From assembly GCF_008152325.1 (NCBI RefSeq), contig NZ_CP042243.1:186001-250000 (forward strand): a stretch of DNA of 64,000 bases. The letters run 5' to 3'. The notes below the pieces were generated by a model, which did no database searches, was not told the DNA's origin, and worked only from the letters and a program-made list of their open reading frames with translations. Below are positions 1-7,507 of the stretch, in pieces. The DNA is from Crassaminicella thermophila (GTDB lineage Bacteria; Bacillota; Clostridia; Peptostreptococcales; Thermotaleaceae). Within the stretch, counting starts at the first letter, position 1. Each line of letters starts with the position of its first letter. The position numbers were made by a program, and so were the translations under genes.

Positions 1-500
1 TTAATAGTATTTATTATTTTTTGGATAGTTTCTTCTTCTGGAGATTTTATGCCTAAGGCGGAAGCAAATACTTCTTCTTTTTGGTGATCAATGATTATGA
101 TACCGTCATAGAGGCCGATATAACAATCAGGTATATTTACATCATCTACTGCATGTCTAGGTAATTTTTCTATATGATGGCATAAATCATAGCCTAAGTA
201 TCCAACAGCACCACCGATGAAAGGAAGGTCTGTTTTATAATCCATCTTGTAGGAAGATAATATTTCCCTTAATTTTTCTAAGGGATCTCCATTAAGAACT
301 GTGGTTTTACCATTTTCACAAATATCTATTTTATTATTTTTGCTTTTGAATATTAAAAAAGGATTAGATCCTATAAAGGAATATTTTCCAAGTTTATTCG
401 GGTCCATGCCGCTGTCTAAAAAGAAGCTATAAGGTTCATTTTTAAAAAGTGTATATAACTCAAAGCTATTTAGAGATGTATTTATCTTTTTAATCAACAT
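1..500 (-). CDS. pabB: Aminodeoxychorismate synthase component I, N-terminal part (cut by window edge)
   Basis: The reading frame is open from ATG at 500 on the minus strand to the left edge, giving about 166 residues without a stop. The translation begins MLIKKINTSLNSFELY and contains GKYSFIGSNPFLIF and FIGGAVGYLGYDLCHHIE, which are hallmarks of the N-terminal domain of chorismate-using enzymes (TrpE/PabB). Its start overlaps the end of the glutamine amidotransferase gene by 11 bp, so the two are translationally coupled. Together they would make 4-amino-4-deoxychorismate for folate synthesis. TrpE is the alternative, because PabB and TrpE are hard to separate without the catalytic C-terminal domain. 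I prefer PabB because no other trp gene is visible. Confidence 0.8.
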   Translation of the reverse strand, partial: MLIKKINTSLNSFELYTLFKNEPYSFFLDSGMDPNKLGKYSFIGSNPFLIFKSKNNKIDICENGKTTVLNGDPLEKLREILSSYKMDYKTDLPFIGGAVGYLGYDLCHHIEKLPRHAVDDVNIPDCYIGLYDGIIIIDHQKEEVFASALGIKSPEEETIQKIINTI

Positions 501-1089
501 TTTTACACCTACTTGTCCATTTTTTTGCTTCAATTAAGAAGTTTTCTAAAATTTCCATTCCTTTTTCTGTTAATATTGCTTCTGGATGGAATTGAACCCC
601 TTCTATTAGGTATTCTTTATGCTTAATGCCCATGATTTCTCCTTGAAAAGTTTTTGCTGTTATTTCAAAACAATCAGGTAAAGATTCTTTTTCTACGACA
701 AGAGAGTGATACCTTGTTACTTTTAAAGGATTTGGAAGATCTTTAAAAACTCCTTTATTTTCATGTTTTATAGGATGTACTTTTCCATGAACTGGTTCTT
801 TTGCTTTTATTATGTTTCCGCCAAATACTTGTCCAATGGTCTGATGTCCAAGGCATATTCCAAGAATAGGAATTTTTCCTTTAAAAGTGGTTACTACATC
901 TTTGCAGATCCCTGCTTCATTAGGAGTACAAGGCCCAGGAGATAAAACAATCATATAAGGATTTAACTTTTCTATTTTTTCTAAAGTTATGCAGTCATTT
1001 CTATATACCAATACATCTTCACTTAAACATTCTAGATATTGTACTAGATTGTAAGTAAAGGAGTCATAATTATCGATCATTAAAATCAA
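490..1089 (-). CDS. pabA: Glutamine amidotransferase, component II of aminodeoxychorismate/anthranilate synthase
   Basis: This is a class I glutamine amidotransferase of about 199 residues. It shows MIDNYDSFTYNLVQYL at the N-terminus, the oxyanion motif LSPGPCTP, the nucleophile motif GICLGHQTIGQ and the late catalytic HPE in GVQFHPEAIL. It releases ammonia from glutamine and passes it to the chorismate-binding subunit encoded immediately downstream, with an 11-bp gene overlap. Start choice: AGGAAGGAG at 1098-1106 sits 8 nt before a TTG at 1089, but 17 nt before the ATG at 1080 that gives the canonical MIDNYD start, and it touches a GTG at 1098. TTG is therefore the best guess. PabA in Firmicutes often serves both folate and tryptophan synthesis. 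Confidence 0.9.
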   Translation of the reverse strand: MILMIDNYDSFTYNLVQYLECLSEDVLVYRNDCITLEKIEKLNPYMIVLSPGPCTPNEAGICKDVVTTFKGKIPILGICLGHQTIGQVFGGNIIKAKEPVHGKVHPIKHENKGVFKDLPNPLKVTRYHSLVVEKESLPDCFEITAKTFQGEIMGIKHKEYLIEGVQFHPEAILTEKGMEILENFLIEAKKWTSRCKNVD

Positions 1090-1122
1090 AAAAAACACTC
1101 CTTCCTGTGCCAGATCGTTTAT

Positions 1123-1602
1123 TTAATAATCAATCTTAGGATTACCTCCATTTAAAAAGCGTTTACATTGATTTATTACAAGACACTCACTACAAGGACG
1201 AGAAATCTTATCGCTTTTATAAAGTATTTTGTCTAAAGGAGGATTTTGCTTGTTATATTTGCGGTGATTTCTTATGGCACTATATATAAGATCTTTTTCT
1301 TCTTTAATATACCCACTTTCTTTTAGTATTTCAGATGCAAGGTCTGCACTTGCACTAGCATGATCTATTCCTTGAAGATATTCTTTCCACCTGCCTATAT
1401 CATGAAGAAGGGCAGCTGCATAAATGACTTCTTTTTTTATAGAAAGATTTTCTTCTAATGCTAGTATATATGAAACTCTAGCAACATCAATTGCATGACG
1501 AAGATCATGGTGGCAGAATATACGATTTTTTTCTGCTTGTGCATTTCGGTTTAAGTAATCAATATACTTGGGATTATGAAGTATTTTATTTACTCTTTCC
1601 AT
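1123..1602 (-). CDS. HD-domain phosphohydrolase with C-terminal cysteine cluster
   Basis: The product is about 159 residues with an HD-superfamily metal site: HHDLRHAIDVARV near residue 32, LLHDIGRW near 67, RNHRKY near 110 and KSDKISR near 130. Such domains hydrolyse phosphoester bonds in nucleotides or related compounds, but the substrate cannot be told here. The last 30 residues carry CSECLVINQC, a possible metal-binding or redox cysteine cluster that is often seen in short clostridial HD proteins. ATG at 1602 is preferred over the TTG just before it, because GGGAG lies 7 nt upstream. The gene ends 33 bp before pabA on the same strand and may be co-transcribed with it. Confidence 0.75.
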   Translation of the reverse strand: MERVNKILHNPKYIDYLNRNAQAEKNRIFCHHDLRHAIDVARVSYILALEENLSIKKEVIYAAALLHDIGRWKEYLQGIDHASASADLASEILKESGYIKEEKDLIYSAIRNHRKYNKQNPPLDKILYKSDKISRPCSECLVINQCKRFLNGGNPKIDY

Positions 1603-1640
1603 CAAAATTCTCCCTTTATTTTATATAAAAATAAATATAA

Positions 1641-1810
1641 AGATAAACAATTCTATAATGAAATCCGAGATTTCCGTTGCTAAAAAAAACTTAGTTTGAA
1701 CGAATGTGAGTTTTGAAGGTTTAGTATTCTTTCATGTAATGAAGTTTAGTTTTTTCAAAAGTTATCTGGAATGAACGTTTTTTTATTTTTCTTCTTAAAA
1801 TTGTTTATCT
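1641..1810. repeat. MITE-like element with 12-bp perfect terminal inverted repeats
   Basis: A non-coding 170-bp segment is bounded by AGATAAACAATT (1641-1652) and its exact reverse complement AATTGTTTATCT (1799-1810). It contains a small perfect hairpin, GAAATC-CGA-GATTTC at 1660-1674, and TTCAT-GTA-ATGAA near 1728. The right part, AGTTATCTGGAATGAACGT plus about 30 diverged bases, recurs near 9771. No ORF is present, so it looks like a non-autonomous element. It lies upstream of the minus-strand HD gene and could supply its promoter. Confidence 0.5.
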
Positions 1811-2007
1811 ATATTAAAATTATAAATACTTATCGTCTTTTTTTCGTCAACGATTTATTTATTTTATTATATAGGCTGCATGTGATTCTATCAACATAGG
1901 AAATACTGTATAAGGAAAGAGAGATTGATAAAAAATATGAGAAAAGAATTTGATTTATTTGAATAATTTAAGAGGTGTTAGGTCGGAATGTAAGAATTTT
2001 GATTAGT
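1811..2007. other. Intergenic, AT-rich, no supported gene
   Basis: Only a 9-codon ATG frame at about 1936 follows a GGAAAGAGAG-like sequence, which is too short to call. I see no RNA motif or strong terminator. Together with the repeat at 1641-1810 it makes up the gap between the HD gene and the Spo0E-like gene. Confidence 0.4.
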
Positions 2008-2175
2008 TTATTTTTTTTCTTTTTGTATTTTATAGTATTCATTGAGAAGAATATCAAGCATTTGGCTGATTTTTATTATCTCAGGATTTAAATTATCATT
2101 TTTTTCATCAATCAATTTGTGAAGTTTTTTTCTTAATCTTTGTATTTTTAGGTTTATTTCATGTATGTTATCCAT
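2008..2175 (-). CDS. Spo0E-like aspartyl-phosphate phosphatase, small sporulation regulator
   Basis: This 55-residue gene translates as MDNIHEINLKIQRLRKKLHK, followed by a helical turn region and a second helix with the signature SQMLDILLNEYY. The S-Q-x-L-D motif and the two-helix length of about 55 residues define the Spo0E family, which dephosphorylates phospho-Spo0A and so delays sporulation. The ribosome site AAGGGGGGA lies about 6 nt before the ATG. The gene stands alone on the minus strand between a repeat element and the divergent RNA methyltransferase gene. It is shorter than the usual ORF-calling cut-off. Confidence 0.85.
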   Translation of the reverse strand: MDNIHEINLKIQRLRKKLHKLIDEKNDNLNPEIIKISQMLDILLNEYYKIQKEKK

Positions 2176-2372
2176 ACGATGATCCCCCCTTTACGGTGCC
2201 TAAAAGATGGCAAGACTAAAAATTAAGAATAGTAAGAAATGTTATACACTAATATATACCCAGAAAATGTTTTTGTAAACTAATATAAAAAGAACAAGGG
2301 CAGTATGAATATTTTTGTTTATGTTATAATAAGACCAGTCGAAAACAGAAAGATAAGTATAGGAGAGATATT

Positions 2373-3530
2373 ATGGGAAAAATTCAGTTGATAGCAACAG
2401 CTACTTTTGGATTAGAAGAAATGGTGAAGCTGGAAGTAAAAAAACTTGGATATGAACAGATGGTAGTTGAAAACGGAAAAGTTACTTTTACAGCAAATGA
2501 AAGTGATATTCCTAAGGCTAATTTATGGCTTAGAACTGCTGATAGAGTATTACTAAAAATGGGAGAATTTAAGGCCTTAACCTTTGAAGAATTGTTTCAG
2601 CAAACGAAGGCTTTGCCATGGGAGGAGTGGATTCCTGAGAATGGAAAGTTCCCTGTTACAGGAAAGTCTGTAAAATCACAATTATTTAGTGTTTCTGATT
2701 GTCAAGCAATTGTAAAAAAGGCAATAGTGGAAAGATTAAAGGAAACTTATGGAATAGAATGGTTTAAAGAAGATGGAGCAGAATATCCAGTAGAAGTGGC
2801 ACTTCTTAAGGATATAGTTACACTTACAATAGATACGAGTGGTGCAGGATTGCATAAAAGAGGGTATCGTGCAAAAGCAAACGAGGCTCCGCTTAAGGAA
2901 ACATTGGCAGCAGCAATGGTTTTACTTAGCAGATGGAAAGAAGATAGAGTATTGATTGATCCATTTTGCGGTTCAGGAACTATAGCAATAGAAGCAGCTA
3001 TGATTGGGAAAAATATTGCACCAGGATTGCAGAGAGAATTCGTTTCAGAAAAATGGGATGCAATCCCTAAAGAGGCATGGAAAAATGCTAGAGTAGAAGC
3101 CTTAAAAGCCATTAGACAAGATGTAGACATAAAAATATTTGCTTCTGATATAGATGAAAGGGCTGTCAAGATTGCTGAGGATAATGCTTATGAAGCAGGA
3201 GTAGACGATTGTATTACTTTTTCTGTACAGGATATGGGATTTATAGAATCTGATGCAGAATATGGATATATCATATGCAATCCTCCATATGGAGAAAGAT
3301 TAGGAGAGAAAAGAGAAGTTCAAAAGTTGTATAAAAGAATGGGGCAGGTGTTTGGGAAGTTTGATACTTGGTCTAAATACATTATTACTTCAGATGAAGA
3401 ATTTGAAAAATTTTATGGAAAAAAAGCAAGTAAAAAAAGAAAGCTATTTAATGGAAGGATTAAAGTAGATTATTATCAATTCTTTGGTCCAAAACCACCT
3501 AAAGATATGCTGGGAGGTTACAGAAAATAA
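2373..3530 (+). CDS. THUMP-domain class I SAM-dependent RNA methyltransferase (RlmL/YpsC family)
   Basis: The 385-residue product has an N-terminal ferredoxin-like/THUMP RNA-binding half (residues 1 to about 155) and a Rossmann methyltransferase half. The linker motif GLHKRGYR precedes PLKETLAAAM. The SAM-binding motif I reads LIDPFCGSGTIAIEAAMI near residue 197, and the catalytic N6/N2-methyltransferase motif reads ICNPPYGERLG near 305. The family methylates guanine N2 in 23S rRNA (the m2G2445 class), but the exact base cannot be fixed from sequence. It corresponds to Bacillus YpsC. AGGAGAGA precedes the ATG, and a strong terminator follows, so this is a single-gene unit. Confidence 0.88.
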   Translation: MGKIQLIATATFGLEEMVKLEVKKLGYEQMVVENGKVTFTANESDIPKANLWLRTADRVLLKMGEFKALTFEELFQQTKALPWEEWIPENGKFPVTGKSVKSQLFSVSDCQAIVKKAIVERLKETYGIEWFKEDGAEYPVEVALLKDIVTLTIDTSGAGLHKRGYRAKANEAPLKETLAAAMVLLSRWKEDRVLIDPFCGSGTIAIEAAMIGKNIAPGLQREFVSEKWDAIPKEAWKNARVEALKAIRQDVDIKIFASDIDERAVKIAEDNAYEAGVDDCITFSVQDMGFIESDAEYGYIICNPPYGERLGEKREVQKLYKRMGQVFGKFDTWSKYIITSDEEFEKFYGKKASKKRKLFNGRIKVDYYQFFGPKPPKDMLGGYRK

Positions 3531-3534
3531 AAAA

Positions 3535-3575
3535 AACAGATTATCTGCTGTTTTTGCAGATGATCTGTTTTTTTA
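3535..3575 (+). terminator. Intrinsic terminator after the RNA methyltransferase gene
   Basis: A 14-bp stem (AACAGATTATCTGC pairing with GCAGATGATCTGTT, one wobble) is followed by a run of T. Confidence 0.9.
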
Positions 3576-3651
3576 TAAAGGAAAATGACAGAAAATATAG
3601 AATATAAAAAGTATACAAGTATTGTTGTAGACATTATAGGGGGGATATCTA

Positions 3652-3813
3652 ATGATAAATTTTATTAAGAAGAACTTGAAAATGAATTTTCTTTTGATAG
3701 GAGGATTTATTGGATTTTTTCTTACATTGTTTTCTAATTTTGTGGTAGGCTATATTATTGGAGGGGCTATTGGTTATGCTATTGGAAATGAGATAGAGAA
3801 AAGATATATGTAG
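3652..3813 (+). CDS. Small glycine-rich membrane protein, unknown function
   Basis: This is a 53-residue frame, MINFIKKNLKMNFLLIGGFI, continuing through a hydrophobic stretch with GYIIGGAIGYAIGNEIEKRYM at the C-terminus. AGGGGGGATATCTA precedes the ATG, so translation is well supported. It has one or two membrane spans (about residues 13-31 and 31-45) with a glycine-rich helix packing pattern and a basic N-terminus. It ends 23 bp before the preferred truA start and is probably co-transcribed with it. I recognise no family beyond generic small YtxH/glycine-zipper-like proteins. Confidence 0.6.
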   Translation: MINFIKKNLKMNFLLIGGFIGFFLTLFSNFVVGYIIGGAIGYAIGNEIEKRYM

Positions 3814-3836
3814 AGGAAGGAGTGGTAAATTTTAAT

Positions 3837-4589
3837 ATGAGAAATATTAAGCTTACCATAGAGTATGACGGAAGTAAGTATAATGGATGGCAGAGGCTAG
3901 GAAATACAGAGAATACGATTCAGTTTAAAATAGAAAGCGTACTTTCTCGTATGACAGGTGAAAATATAGAGGTTATTGCTTCAGGAAGAACAGATGCAGG
4001 TGTCCATGCATTAAATCAAGTTGTAAATTTTAAAACAAATAAAATATTGAGTAGCGAATATATAAGGGATTATTGCAATAAGTATCTACCTAAAGATATT
4101 GTAATAAAAGATGCAGAAGAAGTAGATGATAGATTTCATGCTAGATATAATGCAAAGAGCAAAAAATATTTATACCGAATATGGACAGGAGAGATTCCAA
4201 CGGCTTTTCATAGAAAATATACTTATTATATTCCACATTACTTAGACATAGAAGCTATGAAAAAGGCAAGTTCTTATTTTATAGGGAAACATGATTTTAA
4301 AGCTTTTTCTTCTGTGAAATCAAAGAAAAAATCAACTATAAGGGAAATATACGAAATTAATATAAAAGAAGAAGGAAAAGAAATACAAATGATGTTTCAT
4401 GGAAACGGCTTTTTATATAATATGGTTCGTATTATGGTTGGAACGCTTATTGAGGTTGGAGAAGGAAAGAGACGTCCTGAAGAGATAGAAGAAATTATAA
4501 ATACGAAGGTTCGACAAAACGCAGGCCCTACTGCACCAGCTCAAGGATTATTTTTATATCAAGTATATTACGAAGGTTTGCAGGTTTAA
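3837..4589 (+). CDS. truA: tRNA pseudouridine(38-40) synthase
   Basis: The product is about 250 residues and typical of TruA: IKLTIEYDGSKYNGWQRL at the N-terminus, the catalytic aspartate motif SGRTDAGVHAL near residue 50, and GNGFLYNMVRIMVGTLIEVG near 195. It converts uridines 38-40 of the tRNA anticodon arm to pseudouridine. The ATG at 3837 is preferred over the in-frame GTG at 3822, because the ribosome site GGAAGGAG (3814-3821) directly abuts that GTG. The gene ends 8 bp before the next reading frame (ATG 4598), so the PotD-like gene downstream is likely in the same transcript. Confidence 0.95.
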   Translation: MRNIKLTIEYDGSKYNGWQRLGNTENTIQFKIESVLSRMTGENIEVIASGRTDAGVHALNQVVNFKTNKILSSEYIRDYCNKYLPKDIVIKDAEEVDDRFHARYNAKSKKYLYRIWTGEIPTAFHRKYTYYIPHYLDIEAMKKASSYFIGKHDFKAFSSVKSKKKSTIREIYEINIKEEGKEIQMMFHGNGFLYNMVRIMVGTLIEVGEGKRRPEEIEEIINTKVRQNAGPTAPAQGLFLYQVYYEGLQV

Positions 4590-4615
4590 AACTGCAAATG
4601 TATGTGGTGATAAAA

Positions 4616-5659
4616 TTGAGAAAAATTGCCTTTATACTTATTGTTTTTATGATTATTACTTATCTTTTTGGGTGTGGAATAGGGAAGGAAAGATATTATA
4701 ACAAACTCAATGTGTATAACTGGGGTGAATATATAGATCCTAGTGTATTGGATGATTTTGAAAAAGAATATGGGATAAAAATCAATTATGAAACCTTTGC
4801 TACTAATGAGGAAATGCTTGCGAAGATACAAGCAGGAGGAACTGATTATGATGTTATTTTTCCGTCTGAATATATGGTAGAGGTTATGATAAAAGAAGGA
4901 TTGCTACAGGAATTAGACTTTGATAACCTATCTAATTTTAAAAATATAGGAGAAGAATTCAAAGACTTTCCTTATGATCCTGGTAACAAATATTCTGTTC
5001 CTTATTTTTGGGGAACTATGGGTATTGTATATAATACAAAGAAGGTTCATGAAGAAGTTGATAGTTGGGATGCTCTTTGGGATGAAAATTACAAAGGGGA
5101 TATTGTAATGCTTGATAGTGTGAGAGATACAGTAGGTGTTGCCTTGAAAAGATTAGGATACTCCTTAAACACAAAAAATATTAATGAATTAGAAGAAGCA
5201 AAAGAATCTTTAATTGAGCAGAAACCTTTAGTAAAGGCATATGAAGCAGATGCTTATAAGGATATGATGGCTTCAGGAGAAGCAGCAATGTCTTTAGCTT
5301 GGTCAGGAGATGCTATGATGCTTGTTAATGAAAATCCTGATTTAAAGTATGTCATTCCAAAGGAAGGAACAAACCTTTGGTTTGATACAATGGCAGTTCC
5401 TATTACAAGTAAACATAAAAGAGAAGCTGAATTGTTTATAAATTATATGATGCGGCCTGAAGTTGCTGCAAAATGTACAGAATTTGTAATGTATGCTACA
5501 TCAAATGTGGAAGCAATGAAGTTATTGCCAAAGGAATTTATAGAAAATGAATTGGCTTATCCAAAGGGAAATATAATTGAAAAAGGAGAAGTATTTGTAG
5601 ATTTAGGAGAATTTACAAAAGAATATAATCGTGTTTGGGCTGAAATAAAAGCTTATTAA
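4616..5659 (+). CDS. PotD-like polyamine ABC transporter substrate-binding lipoprotein, orphan
   Basis: The product is about 347 residues. It has a signal peptide RKIAFILIVFMIITYLFGC, in which LFGC is a lipobox, so it is a lipid-anchored extracellular binding protein. The body is PotD/PotF-like: LNVYNWGEYIDPSVLDDFEKE, NEEMLAKIQ, YDVIFPSEYM, VPYFWGTMGIVYN and a C-terminal EYNRVWAEIKAY. The expected ligand is spermidine or putrescine. The ATPase and permease genes (potABC) that normally flank potD are absent; the neighbours are truA and bioY. Start: GGTGA lies 5 nt before TTG 4616, whereas ATG 4598 has no ribosome site. It may serve a permease encoded elsewhere. Confidence 0.85.
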   Translation: MRKIAFILIVFMIITYLFGCGIGKERYYNKLNVYNWGEYIDPSVLDDFEKEYGIKINYETFATNEEMLAKIQAGGTDYDVIFPSEYMVEVMIKEGLLQELDFDNLSNFKNIGEEFKDFPYDPGNKYSVPYFWGTMGIVYNTKKVHEEVDSWDALWDENYKGDIVMLDSVRDTVGVALKRLGYSLNTKNINELEEAKESLIEQKPLVKAYEADAYKDMMASGEAAMSLAWSGDAMMLVNENPDLKYVIPKEGTNLWFDTMAVPITSKHKREAELFINYMMRPEVAAKCTEFVMYATSNVEAMKLLPKEFIENELAYPKGNIIEKGEVFVDLGEFTKEYNRVWAEIKAY

Positions 5660-5663
5660 GAGG

Positions 5664-5691
5664 AAATACCCTAGAAGTAGGGTATTTTTTT
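5664..5691 (+). terminator. Intrinsic terminator after the PotD-like gene
   Basis: The hairpin AATACCCTA-GAAG-TAGGGTATT is followed by T6. Confidence 0.9.
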
Positions 5692-5694
5692 ATA

Positions 5695-5758
5695 TGTTAA
5701 CCAAATGTTAACATAAAAGATTGATAAGGTTGACAAAAGATATACCCTAATATATTAT
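5695..5758 (+). promoter_or_regulatory. bioY promoter overlapped by a BirA-type operator
   Basis: The half-sites TGTTAAC (5706-5712) and GTTGACA (5729-5735) are separated by 16 nt. This matches the BirA consensus TTGTTAACC-spacer-GGTTAACAA. The right half coincides with the -35 box TTGACA (5730-5735), which is followed after 17 nt by TATTAT (5753-5758). A further TGTTAACC half-site lies at 5695. Biotin-loaded BirA bound here would block polymerase. Confidence 0.75.
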
Positions 5759-5790
5759 AATTGTAAAAATAAATAAAAGGAGAGAAAAAA

Positions 5791-6348
5791 ATGAAATTTA
5801 AAACAAGGGATATGATATTAGTTGCAATGTTTGCAGCCCTTACGGCTATTGGTGCTTTTATAAAAATACCAACACCGATTGTACCAGTTACGTTGCAATA
5901 TTTATTCTGTGCTTTTTCAGGAGTGCTTTTAGGAGCTCGATTAGGACTTTGTTCTCAACTTTTATATGTAGGAATTGGACTTAGTGGTATTCCTATTTTT
6001 ACAAAGGGTGGAGGAATTTCATATGTGTATCAGCCAACCTTTGGATACTTAATCGGATTTATAATTTGTGCTTATGTGATAGGAAAATTTACTGAAAAAT
6101 TAAAAGAAGTAAATTTTAAAAGTGTATTTTTTCCTGTGATTTTAGGGCTTATATCTGTATATAGTGTAGGTGTTCCTTATTTATATATGGTAATTCGCTA
6201 CCATATTGGAAAGCCAATTACTTTTATGACAGCCTTAAAGCTTGGATTTTTTCCATTTATTATACAGGATATTCTTTGGAGTGTTTTAATTTCATATATA
6301 GCAATTAAAGTAGTTCCATCTCTTCGAAAAGCAGGGTATAATCAGTAA
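5791..6348 (+). CDS. bioY: Biotin transporter substrate-binding subunit (ECF S component)
   Basis: This is a 185-residue integral membrane protein of the BioY family with about six membrane helices. It begins RDMILVAMFAALTAIGAFIKIP, has the family motif VPVTLQYLFCAFSGVLLG, and then GISYVYQPTFGYLIGF. BioY captures biotin alone or together with the general ECF energising module, which is not encoded here. It is the first gene of a bioY-bioB operon with a 22-bp gap. The BirA-type operator over its promoter indicates repression when biotin is plentiful. Confidence 0.95.
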   Translation: MKFKTRDMILVAMFAALTAIGAFIKIPTPIVPVTLQYLFCAFSGVLLGARLGLCSQLLYVGIGLSGIPIFTKGGGISYVYQPTFGYLIGFIICAYVIGKFTEKLKEVNFKSVFFPVILGLISVYSVGVPYLYMVIRYHIGKPITFMTALKLGFFPFIIQDILWSVLISYIAIKVVPSLRKAGYNQ

Positions 6349-6370
6349 AAGAATTTTAGGAGATGAAAAA

Positions 6371-7348
6371 ATGAAAAAACTTATAGAAGAAGTTAAAAAA
6401 AGGATTATCGATGGTGGAGAAATAACTTATGAAGAAGCATTAAAATTTATGGGTATTTCTGAAAAAGATGAAGAAATGCTGAAATTTCTTTTTGATGCGG
6501 CAAATATTATTAGAGAAAAGTTTGTAGGAAACAAAGCTGATTTATGTACTATAATGAATGCAAAGAGTGGAAGGTGTTCAGAGAATTGTAAGTATTGTGC
6601 CCAATCTGCCCATCATAAAACTGGTGTTGAGGAATATGACTTATTAGATTATGATAAAATTTTAAAAAGAGCTTTAGAGATGGAAAGAGATGGCGCTCAC
6701 CGTTTTTCTCTTGTTACTAGTGGAAGAGGAATAGATGAGCAGGACTTTGAAAAATTACTTAATATTTATAAAAGATTAAGTATGGATACAAATTTAAAAA
6801 TATGTGCTTCTCATGGAATAATATCCTACGAACAAGCTGTAAGATTAAAAGAAGCAGGGGTTTGCATGTATCATCATAATGTAGAAACTAGTGAGAGGTT
6901 TTATGAAAGCATATGTAGTACGCATAATTATCAAGACCGAATTGATACTATAAAAAATGTAAAAAAAGCAGGACTTGATTTATGCTGTGGAGGAATCATA
7001 GGATTAGGAGAAAATATAGAAGATCGTGTAAAGATGGCATTTGAAATTAAAGGTTTAGGAATAAAATCTATACCTATAAATATTTTAAATCCTATAAAGG
7101 GAACACCCCTAGAAAATCAGGAGAAAGTATCTGCATTAGAAGCATTAAAGACTATGGCTGTATATCGACTGATTATACCAGATGGCTATATTCGTTATGC
7201 TGGAGGAAGAATTGCCCTAGGAGAAATGCAGAATATTGGCTTTAAAGCAGGTGTGAATGCAGCTTTAGTAGGAAATTATTTAACTACTATAGGGAATAAA
7301 ATAGTAGAAGATGTAAAAATGATAAAAGGGGAAGGCTTTGAAGTATAA
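6371..7348 (+). CDS. bioB: Biotin synthase (radical SAM)
   Basis: The 325-residue product inserts sulfur into dethiobiotin to form biotin. The radical SAM cluster motif CSENCKYC (CxxxCxxC) lies near residues 67-74 and is followed by AQSAHHKTG. ASHGIISYEQ, HHNVETSERFY and CCGGIIGLGE carry further conserved cysteines and ligands. IRYAGGR supplies the arginine that binds the [2Fe-2S] sulfur donor cluster. It is co-transcribed with bioY. No bioD, bioA or bioF is nearby, so dethiobiotin must be made elsewhere or salvaged. Confidence 0.97.
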   Translation: MKKLIEEVKKRIIDGGEITYEEALKFMGISEKDEEMLKFLFDAANIIREKFVGNKADLCTIMNAKSGRCSENCKYCAQSAHHKTGVEEYDLLDYDKILKRALEMERDGAHRFSLVTSGRGIDEQDFEKLLNIYKRLSMDTNLKICASHGIISYEQAVRLKEAGVCMYHHNVETSERFYESICSTHNYQDRIDTIKNVKKAGLDLCCGGIIGLGENIEDRVKMAFEIKGLGIKSIPINILNPIKGTPLENQEKVSALEALKTMAVYRLIIPDGYIRYAGGRIALGEMQNIGFKAGVNAALVGNYLTTIGNKIVEDVKMIKGEGFEV

Positions 7349-7414
7349 AAAGCACTACGCTTAACTTAGCGTAGTGCTTTTTAGCATAACTTTGCTAAAA
7401 GTATAGCAAAGTTT
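7347..7414 (+). terminator. Tandem hairpins after bioB
   Basis: The first hairpin (AAAAGCACTACGCT pairing with AGCGTAGTGCTTTT, 7347-7381) ends in T5. A second perfect 10-bp hairpin (AACTTTGCTA/TAGCAAAGTT, 7388-7413) follows within 6 nt and has a weak T tail. The second may be a back-up terminator or an RNA stability element. Confidence 0.85.
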
Positions 7415-7507
7415 TAAGATTGTTGAAGGAAAAATGATTGGATTGTTGAATAATAAACTATGTAAAAATTTTTTTATGTATTAGAAAAATGAAAAAAGGA
7501 GCCGTAT

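Noticed and set aside
1920-1970. 9-codon ATG frame near 1936 as a leader peptide
   Set aside because: It has no downstream gene on the same strand within reach and no attenuator structure.
2747-3169. 140-codon open frame opposite the RNA methyltransferase gene
   Set aside because: It is antisense to a clear, motif-bearing gene. Its Ser/Ile-rich composition is typical of a reversed AT-rich coding strand.
4586-4831. 81-codon minus-strand frame over the start of the PotD-like gene
   Set aside because: It overlaps the signal peptide region of a supported gene and has no ribosome site.
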